Source of the DNA: Candidatus Enterococcus huntleyi | Lineage (GTDB): Bacteria > Bacillota > Bacilli > Lactobacillales > Enterococcaceae | Direction: 5' to 3' | Length of the DNA stretch: 64,000 nucleotides | NCBI RefSeq assembly: GCF_009933175.1 | Contig: NZ_MAEJ01000008.1 | Coordinates: 1 to 64,000, forward strand | In this document: positions 42,564-51,187 of the stretch, in pieces | Position numbering within the stretch: the first letter of the stretch is position 1 | How the letters are laid out: every line of letters starts with the position of its first letter | Position numbers and translations under genes: made by a program | Notes under the pieces: generated by a model | Database searches by the model: none | What the model saw: the letters and a program-made list of their open reading frames with translations, nothing else | Told to the model about the DNA's origin: nothing

Positions 42564-43730
42564 TCATTTTTCCTCAGGCTCTTTTGTACTCCGCGTTGGG
42601 CGTTTCTTCCCGTTACCTGTTTCTTTTTTACTCGCTGATTTTTGCGCTTTTCGCTGACGTTTGCGCGCTTCTGCTAGTTTCTGTTGTTTCTTCTTATTCA
42701 TGAGACGGATCCCCACGAATAGACCAACAGCGACGACAACACCGGCACCAACGATCATAGCGATCAAGGTCCAATCAATCCCGCGTTCTTGAATCACGCC
42801 GACATCTTCTTGGTTAAACTTATCTGCTTCTTCTTTGGTAATGGTGAACTCTTCGGTCCATTCCCATTTCTTTTCCCCAATCGTTGCGACGACTTTCGCC
42901 CGGTAATCGCCGGCTTTCATTTCGTCACCTTCCATACTTACTGGAATCGTAATTTGAGAATTTGGTGCCATGTTCATCCCGCTTTGTTTCTTATCATATA
43001 AGACTTCATCGGAATCCTTGCCAAAGATTTGTGCTTCAACACTCATATCAGCGACAAAAATGGCGTTAATATTTGAATAATTAATAAAGATTGACCCGCG
43101 ATAGTTACTTAACCCCGCGTAAACCTTGTTCATTTTCAATTCAGGTACAACAGGTGTACTACTTTCTTTTAGTAACACCCCAATCAAGTTGGCATAGCGG
43201 TTAATAATTGTCGCGTTCGGATCGACTTCCCCTTGATCCTTCGAGATCATGCGGATTCCTCCTGCAATCACGCCATCATAGGCAACATCGGGCATCGTGA
43301 TTTCGACAGGAATCTCTTCTTCACTTTTTGCTGGCACGGTAATTTCTGCCGGCACTTTGACGATATCGACAAAGTCATACTTCAATGACGCATCTTTTTC
43401 CACTAGACTTGGTCCCCATTCAAGGACACCCGCTGAGTTGGTTTTCGTACTATTCAGCTCAAGCGATAAGGTCATGGGTTTATCAGACGTATTTTTAATT
43501 TTAATCTTGACCGTTTGTTTTTGACCCGGCGTCATCTTCAGATCCAGTCCACCACTCTCACTAATCTGGTTCTCTGGATGCATCACTTGGTATTCAAAAC
43601 CGGCTGGGCTTTGCCCTTCGGTGCTACTGGCTGTTTCTGCTGCTTTCTCCTCTCCTACCCCATATGCAACACTGGGTACTAAGAATAAGCCACAAGCGAT
43701 CATGACGATCATGAGTATTTTTTTCTTCAT
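42564..43730 (-). CDS. WxL-interacting surface protein (DUF916/DUF3324)
   Basis: 388 residues. Signal peptide 1-27 ('MKKKILMIVMIACGLFLVPSVAYG'). Residues 45-165 match DUF916, the WxL-protein-associated peptidoglycan-binding module ('GGLDLKMTPGQKQTVKIKIKNTSDKPMTL'), and 170-300 match DUF3324. A membrane helix near 320-340 is followed by a long basic tail ('NKKKQQKLAEARKRQRKAQKS'). Proteins of this type anchor or bridge WxL proteins at the cell wall. GAGGAGG precedes the ATG. Confidence 0.92.
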   Translation of the reverse strand: MKKKILMIVMIACGLFLVPSVAYGVGEEKAAETASSTEGQSPAGFEYQVMHPENQISESGGLDLKMTPGQKQTVKIKIKNTSDKPMTLSLELNSTKTNSAGVLEWGPSLVEKDASLKYDFVDIVKVPAEITVPAKSEEEIPVEITMPDVAYDGVIAGGIRMISKDQGEVDPNATIINRYANLIGVLLKESSTPVVPELKMNKVYAGLSNYRGSIFINYSNINAIFVADMSVEAQIFGKDSDEVLYDKKQSGMNMAPNSQITIPVSMEGDEMKAGDYRAKVVATIGEKKWEWTEEFTITKEEADKFNQEDVGVIQERGIDWTLIAMIVGAGVVVAVGLFVGIRLMNKKKQQKLAEARKRQRKAQKSASKKETGNGKKRPTRSTKEPEEK

Positions 43731-43809
43731 ATAAGTCCTCCTCTTTTCATCATAGATTAAGACACAAAAGCTGCCTGATTTTGTCTCTCAACCTACTATG
43801 AATAAATAG

Positions 43810-43831
43810 GGTACAGGATTTCTCCTGTACC
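43810..43831 (-). promoter_or_regulatory. Intra-operon hairpin with GAAA tetraloop
   Basis: On the minus strand GGTACAGGA pairs perfectly with TCCTGTACC around GAAA, in the 134-bp gap between the WxL gene and the DUF916 gene, followed by CTATTTATTC. It may be a partial terminator, a processing site or a 3' stabiliser that raises the level of the upstream WxL mRNAs. Confidence 0.55.
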
Positions 43832-43864
43832 AACTATTTTTTCATTTACTTAGTTAAGTAATAA

Positions 43865-44704
43865 TTATACTTCTGGTGTTGTTGCTGGAATTTCAGCGAT
43901 TGTCCAAGTGATTTCAGCTTGGTAAGTGTTCGCTGTTAATTGAGCAGTTGCTGGAATAGTTAATTTAACTGATTCTTCAGATTGAGTTTTACCTTCTGCT
44001 GCTCCAGGAGTAGCTAGGTCACCAAATTTGATATCGAATACGCCGAAACCTTTTTCGCCAGTAGTAGATAATACTTCTACTGAATCACCAGCTGCCTCTG
44101 CAGAAACTGTTCCAGTTTGAGCATTTGGAGCTAATACGAAGCTTGATTTAAGAGTTGTGTTCGCTGAGTCAATCTCTGGTAAGTTCGCTGCGTTACCTTC
44201 AGTTGTTACTAATTTAGCGTTATCGAAGCTTAAAGTAGCTGCTTTAAGTACTAAGCTTTCATCTGTAGTTGCAGTGAATTGTTTAGTTAACTGAGCGCTA
44301 ACAGTGTAGTCATGGTTTTTAACACCACGGATATCACGGAATTTTACAAAGTTTTCTGTTGTTACAGGATTATTTGCTGTATCAGTTGTTGTAAAGTTTT
44401 TCGCGTTATACACTAATTCTTTTGTGAAACCTTCAATATTGTGCTCATCGAAGTTTAAAGGTGTAGCCGCGATCATCATTAACGGGCTATAGTCTTCAGG
44501 TGTTCCTGGTTCAGTAATAACTGGACCTTCTTCTCCTGGAGGAGTTACGATTGGTTCTTCGTTACCTTGTTTAAAAGTTACTGAACCTGTACCTGTTACT
44601 GGTACTGGTCCTGCTACAGGTGCTGCTGAAGCGCCTACTGGTAATAATACTGCTGAGCTTACTAATGCTAGTAAAGCTGCTGAACATAGTGTTCTTGTTT
44701 TCAT
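43865..44704 (-). CDS. WxL-domain surface protein
   Basis: 279 residues, signal peptide 1-27 ('LCSAALLALVSSAVLLPVGASA'), Pro/Glu-rich spacer, then the C-terminal WxL domain (from about 95). The distal motif is 'ITWTIAEIPATTPEV', with Ile in place of Leu. In the proximal motif the usual Trp is not seen: 'NHDYTVSAQLTKQF' stands where the sister protein has 'GKGWTLQLSQDYQF'. WxL domains bind peptidoglycan non-covalently. It is the last gene before the hairpin and perhaps the most expressed of the operon, given its strong codon regularity. The start codon ATG 44704 follows an AGGAGG site. Confidence 0.88.
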   Translation of the reverse strand: MKTRTLCSAALLALVSSAVLLPVGASAAPVAGPVPVTGTGSVTFKQGNEEPIVTPPGEEGPVITEPGTPEDYSPLMMIAATPLNFDEHNIEGFTKELVYNAKNFTTTDTANNPVTTENFVKFRDIRGVKNHDYTVSAQLTKQFTATTDESLVLKAATLSFDNAKLVTTEGNAANLPEIDSANTTLKSSFVLAPNAQTGTVSAEAAGDSVEVLSTTGEKGFGVFDIKFGDLATPGAAEGKTQSEESVKLTIPATAQLTANTYQAEITWTIAEIPATTPEV

Positions 44705-44737
44705 TTTTTGTTTCCTCCTAGTATGTATAAAAAATAT

Positions 44738-45538
44738 TTATGGTAGCTCGGACAATGTCCAAGTTAACACCGTTTGGTAGGGTACTGCTTTTTTCTCTGT
44801 TTTTCCTGGTACGAGTAAGGAAACAGAATTATTTACGTATACATCCTGTTTATAGACGGGATCCGTCACGGGCTTCTTATCCACAAGCATTTGTTCCAAT
44901 GAAGGTTTCATGGACAGCTTGTTTGTTTCAGAAGCACCAAATGAAATCAACCATGTGCCTTCACCAGCGCCGGGTTTTGCCGTCGCTAGATCATAGGTCG
45001 TACCTGGCATCATTTCAATCACATCTTTTTGGACCTCCGGCTTACCCGTTGATTGGTTCGCTGAGTTGGCCCATGAATGGTTGAGTGAAATCACTGCCCC
45101 ATTCAAGATGATGTTTTTATCCTCTGGATTACGAAATTGGTAATCTTGAGAGAGCTGTAAGGTCCAGCCTTTGCCTGTTCCTCTGAAATCACTGACTTGG
45201 ACGTAATTCGCCCGCGCCGGTGTTCCATCATGGAACAATTGCGCTTTCGCTGGATACACCTGATCCTCTGAAGAAACTACCTGTTGGTTAAAGTCCAAGG
45301 TCGGTACATAATCAATCCGTAACGATTTGCCGGTTGTTTCACTTTCACCAGGGTCAACAATCTTTCCAGGATTTTCTGGATCGACCTTTTCCCAATCATA
45401 TTCACCGGTGAACTTGATTGTTCCGTTATTCGAAACGTCTGACGTAGCCGAAGCACTCTGACTTGCCAGAGCCAGGGGACCCACTACCATCAAGGTAAGT
45501 GAAGTAAGTAAGAACGATTTAAGAGACATGTTCTTCAT
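44738..45538 (-). CDS. WxL-domain surface protein
   Basis: 266 residues. Signal peptide 1-31 ending 'ASQSASA'. Both motifs of the WxL domain are intact: proximal 'GWTLQLSQDYQF' near residue 130 and distal 'YQTVLTWTLSELP' at the very C-terminus. 'DYVPTLDFNQQVVSS' is the typical domain entry. The start overlaps the end of the small LPXTG-like gene by 20 bp. It is secreted and expected to be wall-bound together with the neighbouring DUF916 protein. Confidence 0.92.
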   Translation of the reverse strand: MKNMSLKSFLLTSLTLMVVGPLALASQSASATSDVSNNGTIKFTGEYDWEKVDPENPGKIVDPGESETTGKSLRIDYVPTLDFNQQVVSSEDQVYPAKAQLFHDGTPARANYVQVSDFRGTGKGWTLQLSQDYQFRNPEDKNIILNGAVISLNHSWANSANQSTGKPEVQKDVIEMMPGTTYDLATAKPGAGEGTWLISFGASETNKLSMKPSLEQMLVDKKPVTDPVYKQDVYVNNSVSLLVPGKTEKKAVPYQTVLTWTLSELP

Positions 45539-45866
45539 TCTTTTGGTCCTCCTGACTTTTTCGTTTAAAGATTAGGAAATAACACCCTATAAATAGGAGC
45601 GCTACCCCACTAATCCAGAGACTTTTGGTGACTAACTCCCCGGTTTTAGGGAAGGTTTTACCGGTACCTGGCGTTTTGGGCGTTGGCTTTTTCACGCCAG
45701 GTGTGACTACACCAGGTTTCTTACTTCCTTCAACGAAAGTAATCGTTCCCTGGCTTTTTACCGAGCCGCCGTCCTTCTCATTAGCATAGCTAACATCTGT
45801 AAACAAGAGCGTTGAAAAAGAACAGAGCACGATAACTAGCATAGCGCTAGCTAATTTTTTCATCAT
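45519..45866 (-). CDS. Small sortase-anchored protein, FPKTG motif
   Basis: 115 residues. Signal peptide 1-28, a Pro/Lys/Gly/Thr spacer ('GVVTPGVKKPTPKTPGTGK'), sorting signal 'FPKTGE' near residue 77, a membrane segment and a basic tail 'FKRKSQ'. The sorting motif has Phe in place of the usual Leu. Small LPXTG-type proteins are common in WxL clusters and may link the WxL complex covalently to the wall. No sortase gene is in the window. Confidence 0.85.
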   Translation of the reverse strand: MMKKLASAMLVIVLCSFSTLLFTDVSYANEKDGGSVKSQGTITFVEGSKKPGVVTPGVKKPTPKTPGTGKTFPKTGELVTKSLWISGVALLFIGCYFLIFKRKSQEDQKNEEHVS

Positions 45867-45881
45867 TTCAGCACTCCTTCT

Positions 45882-48800
45882 TTATTCGCCTGGTAAAATA
45901 TTGGCCGCAGCTGGTAATGGCGTATTTTCGATATTCCATTCCAAGACTGCTTGATATTTACCGACGCTCTCTACTTTTCCAGCAGGGACGTATAACTCAA
46001 ATCCATCAGTGGTCGCTGTATCTGTCCAACCTTCACTTAAGTTATATAAGCCTTCAGCATCTGGTGCTTTATAGTCGTTACCGACTAAAGGCATCGCTTG
46101 ATTCGTTAATGTAGTCGTTTTATCGCCTTTGACAAAGCGAATTGCGTCTCTTAACACATCTGTGCCAAGGTCGCCATTCTCATCGACTAAGGTCAATTCT
46201 TGCGTTAATTTCACGGTGATATGCCATGGATCTTGACGATTGGCTGCACGCGTGTCCTCAACGACCAACGGATTACTATACGTAGGCGTCGTCACATGTG
46301 TCGCTTTCTCATTGATTTCTCGAATATCAAAATCAATTTTTTCTGGTGCAGAGACTAAACTCAAAGTACCGTAAACGGCACCACCAGGGTTCGGGATTGC
46401 TCGACTTGTGCTAACTTCATACGTTTGGTACGTTGGATTTTCAACAAAACCAGGGACAAAAGTTCCAGCTTCTCTCGGGGTAAACCCGATCGCTTTGGCA
46501 CTGTTGTAAATGATTTCACCGACAGCATTCCGTTTAACTTTGGCTTTAAAGGTCACGGTTTTTTCTGCCTGTGACACTAAATCGCCTAGGTCAATCGTCA
46601 GTTTGCGGGTTTCTTCATCATACGTGAAGGTTGTATCGGCAGGAGTAATTCCCGCTGTTTCAACACTTGTCGCATCGAATTCTAGATGTTCATCCAGAAT
46701 ATCTTCGATTTTGACATCTTTCCACGTTGTTTTGAATATCGCATTTTTCGTGTTTTTGACTTTCAAGGTATAAATCAAGGTATCGCCAACTTGTGTCGTT
46801 GTCGCCCCACCTTCAACAACCACTGATTTATTGATGGTTGCGGAATTTGGTAAGACATCTTCCACTGTGTAAGTAATAGCTTTCTTGAATGTCGCATCAC
46901 GATATTTAACATCTGTATCTCCTGGATTTCGGTTACCCGTTTTGATGCGCGTTTTTTCTAGACCTGTTTGATCGAAATCAGCAGGTAAGGTTGAACGGTC
47001 TTCAAAATAAATCGTCACGCGATCACCAATTTCTAGATAACGAGGCAAGTTGTATTCCCACATGCCAAACTCATCGACATAGTCAGCGAACAAGAGTCCA
47101 CCACCTTCAATCGTCACGCGAACCATGGCACCTTTCTCAGCGCCAATACCAGAGATTTGCTTAGTCGCATTGGTAATTTTGTTACCAACGATCCCTTTTG
47201 GTTCTGGCGGCGTAACATCAAGAACAGTTGTAGCATCAATCTCCTCTTGAACCCACGGACCACGTTTCGCTGAAGCAGTAATTTGTTTCCCTGCTACGTT
47301 AAATCGAGTATCCGTGACTTTCGCATAACCATCTGCATCAGTAGGTACAACACGTTTTACACCATATGTATCCACAAATGTGACTTCCGCTTGGCCTTCT
47401 GAAGCATAGACTGGAACTAAAACTGCATTCCCAAATTCATCAAAGTCATCAGCAGGCGTGTACCCGATAAGTACGCGAACGCCATAGGTTTTATCGGCAT
47501 CCGTTACAGGAATCCATTCCGTTTGCGGCGCTACATTCATTCCGGCAATCCGTCTGAAGCCATTGTATTTAATAGTCCTCAAGACATTCAATAAATCAGA
47601 ATTCGTTGAGCTTGGTGTTTGACCAGTGAACTTCATATTAGGAACTCTCTCATACGTATAATCCGATGGTCCCATTACATGACTCGTATTCTTCCACAGG
47701 TCGATATCAGAAGAAATAATCTCAAACGTACCTGAAGATGCACTTATATCTATGGCTCTACTTCGGAAATCCTTATCAGCATTTCTATTTCGGATATCAA
47801 ATATTTTCGGCGAATCAAGCAAGAACTTGTTCCCAGTCATATTATTGAGATAGCCATTCATTTCTATAATCCCTTGACCAAACACTTGTAATGGGATATC
47901 TGTACCCTCAACTTGTCCAGCAATAAAGATACTTGATCCTGGTTCTCCTATAAATGATGAATTACTCGCATAATAATTGACTACCGAAGCACCACCTCGG
48001 CTTAACAAGTTGACAGTCGAGCCTTTTTTAGCAACAAACTTAGACCCATTATCGTCAAAACGAACCGCATTTCCTGTCATATTCGCGTTGAACGTTGCGT
48101 TCTCGCCAATAGTCATTGTTCCATAATGATGGTAAATAGCTGGGAAAATATACCCGGCACTTGTATTTCGATTATAGACAAAGGAGTTCTCTCCGACTGT
48201 ATATTCTTTCGTTCCACCAGTATCAGCAGCATCAGCTAGATGTTGATACCATAGCGTCGAATAGTCGTAGTGAGTACATGTATTCAACCAGAAGGTACCT
48301 GGCTCAATCACAACACTTCCTGCGTAAAAGTTTTCTGCGATAGTTGGCATGTCATTATGACCATACATAGTTACTTCACCAGAATACGCACGGGCTAAAC
48401 GGGCAACTCCACGAGCAGTCATTGGATCATGAACCGTCCGGATATTTCCAAATCGATAGTACCAATCCTGACCAGAATCTTCATTAATCCCATCACCCGT
48501 TACAAATGACCATGAGCCTGGTGCTTCAGGAACTGACCCCCCTATCCAACCAGATACAGTACTTGTACTACCAACAGCGTTTGTTCCTTGAATAGCAACC
48601 ACATCATGCATATGGAAAAATGCGCGACTTCTGCCGTTTTCAGTAAACGAATTAGGTCTGAGGTTTGTTCTCAAGTTATGACCACGCGCTAAGTACAAAG
48701 CATACCCTTGTCCATCAATTTCAATCGATTTTTGTCGCTCATCCAATCTTGACGAAAGAGAAGTACCAGGATCGGTAATGTGTCCTTGCATCACGATTTT

Positions 48801-49631
48801 TGTCGTCGTTTGATCATTGTAGGCAGCGTAAAACTGCGCCCACGTCGATACATATTTGACATTCGCATTCGGATTAAAATTCCCGTGCTTCGCATTCGCT
48901 GCTGCAATCTCTGCAGCAGTTGCCGGAATAAAGCTACCTTCCGTCGCTTGCGCATAGATAGATGCTTGCGTATCAGGTTTCGTATTATCTAGAAGCTTGT
49001 TAAGATGATCCGTAATCGTTGGTGTAATCAATGGATACTGACTTTCAACCACTTCAGACTCTTCAGTCTTTTCAGTTTCCTTCGTCTCACTAGTAGACTC
49101 AGAAGCTGTTGAACTTTCGCTCGATGTTTCTTTTGTTGCTTTTGTTTCCTTTGTATCTTCTGCTGCCTTTTCCTCTTTCAAAGTCGCTACTTTGTTTTCC
49201 CCAGAGTTAAGGACTGCTTCTGCCTCAGAAAAATCATCAGATTGAACAGGAATTAAACCTTCACTCACTTTTTCAGAAAATGTAAATTTAACTCTTTCAG
49301 CATCCTTTGTTTCTTTGACTTCAAAATCTGTAAATCCTTCTACGACTTCTACATCTTCTTCGCTAGATGTTGTTTCTGAACTATCTGTTTCTTCTTCTGC
49401 TGCAAAATCCCCCATGACTTGCATCCCTTTTAAATCTAATGTGTATTGTTCATCGGCATCCGTTACCTTGACTTTCAAAGCTTTTCCAGCATCGGTTTCT
49501 ACGAGAGATAACTGATACGGTTCTTCTTTGGCCTGTAAAGGCTGAATCCCTTTGATAATAGCTCCCCCAATTAAAGCTACAACAACCAACATAACGATTT
49601 TCAAATAATTATTTAGTGCATTCTTTTTCAT
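45882..49631 (-). CDS. Giant WxL protein with pectate-lyase-like adhesive domain
   Basis: 1249 residues from ATG 49631 behind GGAGGTGAG; the longer frame reads through that site. N-terminal hydrophobic export signal ('YLKIVMLVVVALIGGAII', about 8-26), then an acidic Ser/Thr/Glu-rich stretch to about 210. Residues 240-680 look like the parallel beta-helix (pectate-lyase-like) adhesive domain ('YVSTWAQFYAAYNDQTTTKIVMQGHI', 'GSTVNLLSRGGASVVNYYASNSSF'). Ig-like and DUF11-type repeats follow (about 860-1060, 'NKSVVVEGGATTTQVGDTLIYTLKVKNT'). The end is a WxL domain with 'DPWHITVKLTQEL' and 'YQAVLEWNIENTPLP', both with Ile. It is the first gene of the operon and the likely adhesin. Confidence 0.9.
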   Translation of the reverse strand: MKKNALNNYLKIVMLVVVALIGGAIIKGIQPLQAKEEPYQLSLVETDAGKALKVKVTDADEQYTLDLKGMQVMGDFAAEEETDSSETTSSEEDVEVVEGFTDFEVKETKDAERVKFTFSEKVSEGLIPVQSDDFSEAEAVLNSGENKVATLKEEKAAEDTKETKATKETSSESSTASESTSETKETEKTEESEVVESQYPLITPTITDHLNKLLDNTKPDTQASIYAQATEGSFIPATAAEIAAANAKHGNFNPNANVKYVSTWAQFYAAYNDQTTTKIVMQGHITDPGTSLSSRLDERQKSIEIDGQGYALYLARGHNLRTNLRPNSFTENGRSRAFFHMHDVVAIQGTNAVGSTSTVSGWIGGSVPEAPGSWSFVTGDGINEDSGQDWYYRFGNIRTVHDPMTARGVARLARAYSGEVTMYGHNDMPTIAENFYAGSVVIEPGTFWLNTCTHYDYSTLWYQHLADAADTGGTKEYTVGENSFVYNRNTSAGYIFPAIYHHYGTMTIGENATFNANMTGNAVRFDDNGSKFVAKKGSTVNLLSRGGASVVNYYASNSSFIGEPGSSIFIAGQVEGTDIPLQVFGQGIIEMNGYLNNMTGNKFLLDSPKIFDIRNRNADKDFRSRAIDISASSGTFEIISSDIDLWKNTSHVMGPSDYTYERVPNMKFTGQTPSSTNSDLLNVLRTIKYNGFRRIAGMNVAPQTEWIPVTDADKTYGVRVLIGYTPADDFDEFGNAVLVPVYASEGQAEVTFVDTYGVKRVVPTDADGYAKVTDTRFNVAGKQITASAKRGPWVQEEIDATTVLDVTPPEPKGIVGNKITNATKQISGIGAEKGAMVRVTIEGGGLLFADYVDEFGMWEYNLPRYLEIGDRVTIYFEDRSTLPADFDQTGLEKTRIKTGNRNPGDTDVKYRDATFKKAITYTVEDVLPNSATINKSVVVEGGATTTQVGDTLIYTLKVKNTKNAIFKTTWKDVKIEDILDEHLEFDATSVETAGITPADTTFTYDEETRKLTIDLGDLVSQAEKTVTFKAKVKRNAVGEIIYNSAKAIGFTPREAGTFVPGFVENPTYQTYEVSTSRAIPNPGGAVYGTLSLVSAPEKIDFDIREINEKATHVTTPTYSNPLVVEDTRAANRQDPWHITVKLTQELTLVDENGDLGTDVLRDAIRFVKGDKTTTLTNQAMPLVGNDYKAPDAEGLYNLSEGWTDTATTDGFELYVPAGKVESVGKYQAVLEWNIENTPLPAAANILPGE

Positions 49632-50403
49632 TTTCTCACCTCCTCTCAAGTAGAAATTTCCTACTCAATGTTGCTTCTATAGATCAAACACTAACATCAG
49701 CTAGCTTTTAATCAACTAGAATAACTAGGGTTATATTTATGTGGAAAATAAATACATGAATGAAAACTCCTATTCATGTATATTAGGCATAATGCATTCA
49801 ATTAGAACATCTCTGAATTCTCGATACAAATCTGTCTTTTAAATTAAATGGGTCGTACTTTGCTGTTAGGCATTCTAAATTTTTAAGTACCTCTCGCAAA
49901 TTCGACTTTTTTAGCGCTCGCTAAATTTGCTTTTCTGTACTATTTTTCAAGTTTTTCTTATGTATTGCTCACGCTTATCTACCAAGGTGCTAGCATTTCT
50001 AGCCTATTTCTAAGCCCACTCTCGCAACCTCTTCTATGTATCGTCAGTTATTTATTGAAACAAATCATTTGTTCATCGCCCATCCAAAAAAATGACACTT
50101 ACTCAGTCCCAAACTAAGTAATCCCCAAAACATTGTCATACTGATGTCAACTACCCCTTGATTCGTCCACTGTTATCAATCAAAAATTCATTCTCAGAAA
50201 AAATTTCTGCAAATCATTTTCAACTATAAAAGCGCCAGATTCGATTTATCTCACCGAATTCCGCTCTCAAATAACACGACTTATTATACCATAAGTTATT
50301 TTAATAGCTGTGTCAACAGCCTGAATAAAAAAAATTTTGATTTTTTTTATTTGTCAAATAAAATCCCCTATTAATTTTAGTCGCTCTATTTTCTCAGCAA
50401 AAA
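49632..50403. other. Long non-coding leader/control region of the WxL operon
   Basis: About 770 bp without a supported gene, AT-rich. It holds several dyads: ATACATGAAT/ATTCATGTAT, with half-sites 20 bp apart (49752-49781), TTTAGCG-CT-CGCTAAA (around 49910), and AACAAAT-C-ATTTGTT (50059-50073). An extended -10 TGGTATAAT on the minus strand (TATAAT at 50288-50283) lies about 650 bp upstream of the ATG, which would give a long leader. A short hairpin with stem AGTAG/CTACT directly precedes the ribosome binding site. Confidence 0.5.
49752..49781. promoter_or_regulatory. Perfect 10-bp inverted repeat upstream of the giant WxL gene
   Basis: ATACATGAAT and ATTCATGTAT are separated by 10 bp, so the half-site centres are two helical turns apart. 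It lies 120 bp ahead of the start codon. It may be an operator for an unlinked regulator or a leader RNA hairpin. Confidence 0.5.
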
Positions 50404-50452
50404 AAATGAGGCGTATACCAATTAGCTGATAGACACCTCATTTATTTTTAGA
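50404..50452 (-). terminator. Terminator after maf
   Basis: AAATGAGG...GT pairs with AC...CCTCATTT across a loop of about 20 nt with A/T runs at both ends. On the minus strand it follows the end of the mutS-mutL-maf group. Confidence 0.75.
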
Positions 50453-50523
50453 CTTTATTTATATTTTATCCGTAGCTTATTGCGCATATTCCTCGCTAAT
50501 CACGCCTAGTTAATCTGGCAAGC

Positions 50524-51078
50524 TTACAGAAATTCTTTTAGTAACTGATGAACGACACCGACCGGAAAACCGACAATACTATAGTAATCACCTTCAACTT
50601 TTTTGACAAAAATTGACGCAGCACCTTGGATTCCATAGCTACCAGCTTTGTCTGCATAATCGCCAATATCCAAGTAATCATTGATTTCGTCGTCTGTAAT
50701 CTCAAAAAAAGTGACTTCCGCTGGCACAGTTTCTTCACGTATCTGTTGCCCTCTTCGTAAGACAACTGTCGTGTAGACCATTTGTTTCCGTCCGCTCATT
50801 CTTTTTAACATACCAAACGCATCTTCTCGCGACACAGGTTTTCCTAAAATCTCATTATCTAAAGCGACAATCGTATCACAAGCGATAATCAATGCTTCAG
50901 GATACTTTTCAGCAATCGCCGCAGCTTTGGCAGTCGCCATCTGAGCAACGTATTCTTTTGGCGTATCCCCTTCACGGACAGTCTCGTCAATATCAGCTGG
51001 TACGATTTCAAATGAGTCAACCAACTGACTTAACAACTCTTTTCTTCGCGGTGATTGAGAAGCAAGAATAATTTTCAT
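50524..51078 (-). CDS. maf: Maf-family nucleotide pyrophosphatase
   Basis: 184 residues, the standard size. 'LASQSPRRKELLSQL' at the N-terminus, 'PADIDETVREGDTPKEYVAQMA', and the active-site 'IIACDTIVALDNEILGKP' identify the Maf/HAM1-like fold. 'DYADKAGSYGIQGAASIFVKKVEGDYYSIVGFP' is the conserved C-terminal block. The family hydrolyses non-canonical or canonical nucleotides (dTTP, UTP or modified forms) and has been linked to septum control. AGGAGT lies ahead of the ATG. Downstream of mutL by 109 bp. Confidence 0.95.
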   Translation of the reverse strand: MKIILASQSPRRKELLSQLVDSFEIVPADIDETVREGDTPKEYVAQMATAKAAAIAEKYPEALIIACDTIVALDNEILGKPVSREDAFGMLKRMSGRKQMVYTTVVLRRGQQIREETVPAEVTFFEITDDEINDYLDIGDYADKAGSYGIQGAASIFVKKVEGDYYSIVGFPVGVVHQLLKEFL

Positions 51079-51187
51079 AGAGGAGTATCTCCTTTAGCAT
51101 TTATTTAAAACCGGACATCGCAGTCCTACGCCCTCTTATCCACTGAAGGACTTATTTACTGAGGATTTTATTTACTGAGAGTCTTAA

